From positions 1 through 7,712 of the forward strand of contig JAGWBG010000057.1 in NCBI GenBank assembly GCA_021296015.1: a DNA stretch of 7,712 nt, in the 5' to 3' direction. Numbering within the stretch: the stretch's first letter is position 1; each line of letters starts with the position of its first letter. Of this stretch, positions 5,373 through 7,712 are shown piece by piece. The position numbers and the translations under genes are program-made. The notes beneath the pieces were generated by a model that had not been told where the DNA came from, did no database searches, and saw only the letters and a program-made list of their open reading frames with translations. The DNA comes from Dehalococcoidia bacterium. GTDB lineage: Bacteria > Chloroflexota > Dehalococcoidia > Lucifugimonadales > JAGWBF01.

Positions 5373-5667
5373 ACCGATTCGTATTCCTTGCAAACACGGA
5401 GCCGGTCAAGCCGTCCTCAAGGTATGCAACAACCTCCTGTTGGGGGCCCGGCTTTGATACGAGAGTTACTTGGCGATGGCTTGGGTCGGCGTTCCACACC
5501 TGTGTGCATTGACCCCGCCTGAGCGCCTGCCAGCACCCCCCTTTCATTCTGACTCTGATGAACGAATTCAGGCAGAAAATAAAGGTTGTGGATCAAAGAA
5601 GGTTGATGGATACGTTGGCAGGACCACCGGGTCCTGCTGACATAGAACTCCAGGGCGGGTATGCAGG
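5373..5667. other. intergenic region between GPP34 and SulP genes
   Basis: There are 295 bases without a supported gene. The right end holds a strong hairpin (5618-5637). I see no U-tract terminator after GPP34 and no convincing -10/-35 pair ahead of the transporter. A 60-codon minus-strand frame (5365-5547) has coding-like codon choice but no ribosome site and no recognisable relatives. Confidence 0.5.
5618..5637 (+). promoter_or_regulatory. stem-loop in the SulP leader
   Basis: GCAGGACC (5618-5625), the loop ACCG and GGTCCTGC (5630-5637) form a perfect eight-pair stem. It can be extended by two G-U pairs and one U-A pair to 5615-5640. It ends 30 bases before the SulP ATG and just before the weak ribosome site AGGGCGG. 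There is no following T-run, so it is not a standard terminator. A post-transcriptional or operator role is possible but unproven. Confidence 0.45.
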
Positions 5668-7308
5668 ATGCGTTTGTGGCGCTTTGACATAGACTACAAT
5701 CTCCGAACTCTCCGTGGAGACGTATTTGGCGGCATCACGGCAGGTGTGGTAAACCTGCCGGTGGCGTTGGCCTTCGGCCTGGCAGCAGGTCTTGGCCCTG
5801 CTGCGGGTATTTACGGGGCGATAGCGGTGGGTTTCTTTGCCGCGGTATTTGGAGGCACACGGTCGCTCATCTCAGGCCCTACAGGTTCGATGACGGTGGC
5901 CGTAGCGGTTATAGTTGCCGCTTATGCCGACAACATAGCCGCGGCCTTCACGATAGTCATAATGGCAGGACTGATACAGATAATGTTGGGCCTGCTGAGA
6001 ATCGGACGTTACATCACCTACACTCCGTACTCCGTCATATCAGGGTTCATGACCGGTGTTGGGGTGATAATCATCCTGGTTCAGACTCTGCCTTTCCTGG
6101 GTGCTCCCGTCGCTGAGGGCGGGACAATCGCCACCCTCCGCAACTTTTCAGACGCGGTTGAGTACTTTGAGAGCAACGCTCTTGGCATAGCCATCATCAC
6201 CCTTGCCGTGGCTTTGGCCTGGCCCAGGAAATTCGATAGGTATCTGCCTGCAACTCTGGTTGCCTTGTTGGTTGGGTCGCTCATTGGCGTACTGTGGCTC
6301 ACTGATGCGCCGGTCATCGGTATGGTGCCCACTGCCCTGCCGGCCTTCGAGTTGCCAGACATGTCTCCAGGTCTATTGGTGCGCGCCATTGAGCCGGCGA
6401 TGGTCATAGCGCTCGTGGGTTCCGTGGACACGTTGCTTACTGCACTTGTGGCGGACTCAATGACGCGCACGCGTCACAACCCCAACAAGGAGCTGCTTGC
6501 CCAAGGCATTGGCAACGTGTTCACCGGGTTTATCAGGGGACTGCCCGGGTCCGGGGCCACCCCCAGCACGGTGGCGAACATCCGAGCAGGCGGAGCGACC
6601 GTGATTTCCGGTGCAATCGCCGTGGTGATACTGCTGGTCCTGGTACTGGTCCTGGGAGATTACGTTGCATCAATACCCAACGCCGTCCTGGCCGGCATCC
6701 TGATTAAGGTCGGCCTGGACACCATAGACTGGCGCTTTGTCACCCGAATGCACCACGTTCAACGTGAGCACATGGTTGTCATGCTGCTGACCTTTGGACT
6801 GACGGTGTTCCTTGACCTGGTTACTGCCGTAGCCGTGGGCATGATAGCTGCTGCGGTGACCAGTGCGCGGCAGTTCGAGCGTCTGGAGTTGGACAGCGTT
6901 ATCTCCGTGCCTCTGTTGGACCAGAGTTTCCTGAGTGCTAAGCAGGGCGAAGAAAAAGAGGTGGACGAGTTTTCAGCCAGCGTCGGCTTGGTGGCCCTCA
7001 GAGGCAGCTTTACCGTCGCATCATCAAGCAAGCTGATTGACAATATCGGCGCAGACATCAGAGACCATGAGGTAGTTATCCTCGACTTCTCCGACACGGT
7101 CTACATGGACGACAGCGCCGCATTGGTGGTGGAGCAGCTGATTGACACTGCCAAAGCCCAGGATACCGAGTGCATCGTGATGGGCTTATCCGGCTTGCCA
7201 TCCTCCACTCTTCTGGCCCTCAACGCCCTGAGGCATGTTCCCGAGGACCACTTTGTCACGACCATAGACGAGGCAAGGGAGATAGCCAATCGAATACTCA
7301 ATAGCTAG
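5668..7308 (+). CDS. SulP (SLC26) family anion transporter with C-terminal STAS domain, BicA-like
   Basis: A 546-residue inner-membrane transporter of the usual SulP length. The membrane part (about 15-400) has the family signatures GGITAGVVNLPVALAFGLAAG (TM1 area, 21-41), RSLISGPTGSMTV (65-77, TM3), GSVDTLLTALVADSMTRTRH (251-270, TM8) and GLPGSGATPSTVANIRAGG (291-309, TM10). A STAS domain fills about 435-546, with ILDFSDTVYMDDSAALVVEQ around the conserved Asp/Ser site (D473, S483). D254, T258, G296, A297, T298 and T72 sit where the cyanobacterial Na+/HCO3- transporter BicA places its sodium and bicarbonate ligands. Bicarbonate is therefore as plausible a substrate as sulfate. S300 replaces the arginine usual after GAT. 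The ATG at 5668 follows a weak AGGGCGG at 5652-5658; an ATG at 5661 is out of frame. A second, broken SulP copy begins 272 bases downstream. Confidence 0.92.
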   Translation: MRLWRFDIDYNLRTLRGDVFGGITAGVVNLPVALAFGLAAGLGPAAGIYGAIAVGFFAAVFGGTRSLISGPTGSMTVAVAVIVAAYADNIAAAFTIVIMAGLIQIMLGLLRIGRYITYTPYSVISGFMTGVGVIIILVQTLPFLGAPVAEGGTIATLRNFSDAVEYFESNALGIAIITLAVALAWPRKFDRYLPATLVALLVGSLIGVLWLTDAPVIGMVPTALPAFELPDMSPGLLVRAIEPAMVIALVGSVDTLLTALVADSMTRTRHNPNKELLAQGIGNVFTGFIRGLPGSGATPSTVANIRAGGATVISGAIAVVILLVLVLVLGDYVASIPNAVLAGILIKVGLDTIDWRFVTRMHHVQREHMVVMLLTFGLTVFLDLVTAVAVGMIAAAVTSARQFERLELDSVISVPLLDQSFLSAKQGEEKEVDEFSASVGLVALRGSFTVASSSKLIDNIGADIRDHEVVILDFSDTVYMDDSAALVVEQLIDTAKAQDTECIVMGLSGLPSSTLLALNALRHVPEDHFVTTIDEAREIANRILNS

Positions 7309-7375
7309 TGCACCTAGGTGGTGTCTTTAAATCAGGCAAATGATGATAATGTTGATGCTGTAAGTGTGGAGTAGG
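7309..7375. other. short spacer after the SulP gene
   Basis: The perfect palindrome CACCTAGGTG (7311-7320) lies two bases after the SulP stop codon. It has too little loop for a terminator hairpin and no U-tract that would make one. Nothing else is recognised before the transposase relic. Confidence 0.3.
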
Positions 7376-7600
7376 GTGGACAGTATGTCAGCATCACATC
7401 GTCGGCACGACCTATCGGACCGGGTCTGGGATGGTTAGAAACTCCATTAGCCTGGGGCTGAGGGCAAAGTGGGCAGGCCCCTACCAAAGGGGGTGAATGC
7501 CAAGCTGCATCTGGTAGTGGATTCCCTCGATATGCCGGTACGTCTGATTTTGACCACACCCTCTAGGACGAGCACTGAAAATGCGTTTATAGCGCAATAG
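7376..7600 (+). pseudogene. decayed IS5-type (DDE) transposase fragment
   Basis: One reading frame from GTG 7376 gives VDSMSASHRRHD, then two in-frame stop codons (7436-7438 and 7448-7450), then VGRPLPKGVNAKLHLVVDSLDMPVRLILT to about 7555, ending at TAG 7598-7600. IS5/IS427-group transposases have the same layout: (I/V)DST-V-AH-H-A, about 25 residues, then GRS-GG-TKLH-VVD-LG-PVR-LT. The first aspartate of the DDE triad would be D2 of this fragment and the second D49. There is no start, no C-terminal part and no visible terminal inverted repeats, so it is a relic. The similarity ends about 25 bases before the start of the broken SulP copy. Confidence 0.7.
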
Positions 7601-7712
7601 GCCGAGTTACGATTTCCAAACACTCCGTGGGGACCTCTTTGGCGGTATCACGGCAGGAGTGTGGGACTGCCTGTGGCGCTGGCCTTCGGCGTAGCGTCGG
7701 GTCTGGGGGCGG
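7581..7712 (+). pseudogene. second SulP transporter copy, 5' part, broken (runs off right edge)
   Basis: From ATG 7581 the sequence follows the intact SulP gene base for base, at roughly 70% identity over 130 bases by eye. Codon 4 is TAG (7590-7592), where the intact copy has TGG (Trp4). After QTLRGDLFGGITAG a single base is missing near 7666. The next residues, LPVALAFGVASGLGA, are in the +1 frame, and the original frame stops at 7692-7694. Both lesions point to a dead copy, although a downstream start in the later frame cannot be ruled out from this end. The flanking sequence upstream is a transposase relic, not a copy of the region before the intact gene. Confidence 0.8.

Noticed and set aside
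5365..5547. Minus-strand frame of 60 codons overlapping the end of the GPP34 gene
   Set aside because: Codon choice looks coding-like, but there is no Shine-Dalgarno and no recognisable homology, and it overlaps the GPP34 stop. A gene remnant is possible but cannot be supported.
7332..7559. Minus-strand frame of 75 codons between the two SulP copies
   Set aside because: The opposite strand carries a recognisable transposase remnant; this frame has no motif of its own.

Overview
The window looks like a chromosomal segment of a moderately GC-rich bacterium. The nearest guess is Chloroflexota, in the Dehalococcoidia/SAR202 range. The reasons are a GPP34-family gene, a DUF2779 nuclease fusion, short palindromes of the GTCATTCCGGC-AAAG-GCCGGAATCC type, and a bL9 N-terminus reading VRVIFLEDVPNQA. 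This placement is inference; no rRNA gene is present.

Layout, left to right. (1) Positions 1-43, minus: the first 14 codons of rplI (ribosomal protein bL9), running off the left edge. It has its own near-consensus promoter (122-150) and a leader whose two inverted repeats interlock as an H-type pseudoknot. (2) 286-993, minus: the alpha subunit of a family I CoA-transferase, with no beta subunit beside it. (3) 994-1543: about 550 bases without a gene, holding at least four short palindromic repeats in both orientations. (4) 1544-4523, minus: a compact three-gene cassette, transcribed in the order DUF2779 protein (Cas4/RecB-like nuclease fused to a DnaQ-like exonuclease), AT-rich RecB-like nuclease, divergent Ham1/RdgB-like NTP pyrophosphatase. 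(5) 4596-5372, plus: a divergently transcribed GPP34 (GOLPH3-like) gene with a recognisable promoter. (6) 5668-7308, plus: a full-length SulP anion transporter with a STAS domain, whose core residues resemble the Na+/bicarbonate transporter BicA. (7) 7376-7600: a decayed IS5-type transposase fragment. (8) 7581-7712: the start of a second SulP copy, broken by a stop codon and a frameshift and running off the right edge.

How it fits together. The three-gene cassette is the most system-like part: two different nucleases and a nucleotide-hydrolase relative, closely spaced on one strand, with the middle gene far more AT-rich than its neighbours. That arrangement suits an acquired DNA-processing or defence module, but no known system is matched. 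The right end records a gene-duplication and transposon-decay history around the transporter. The left end offers a candidate cis-regulatory RNA for a ribosomal protein gene.
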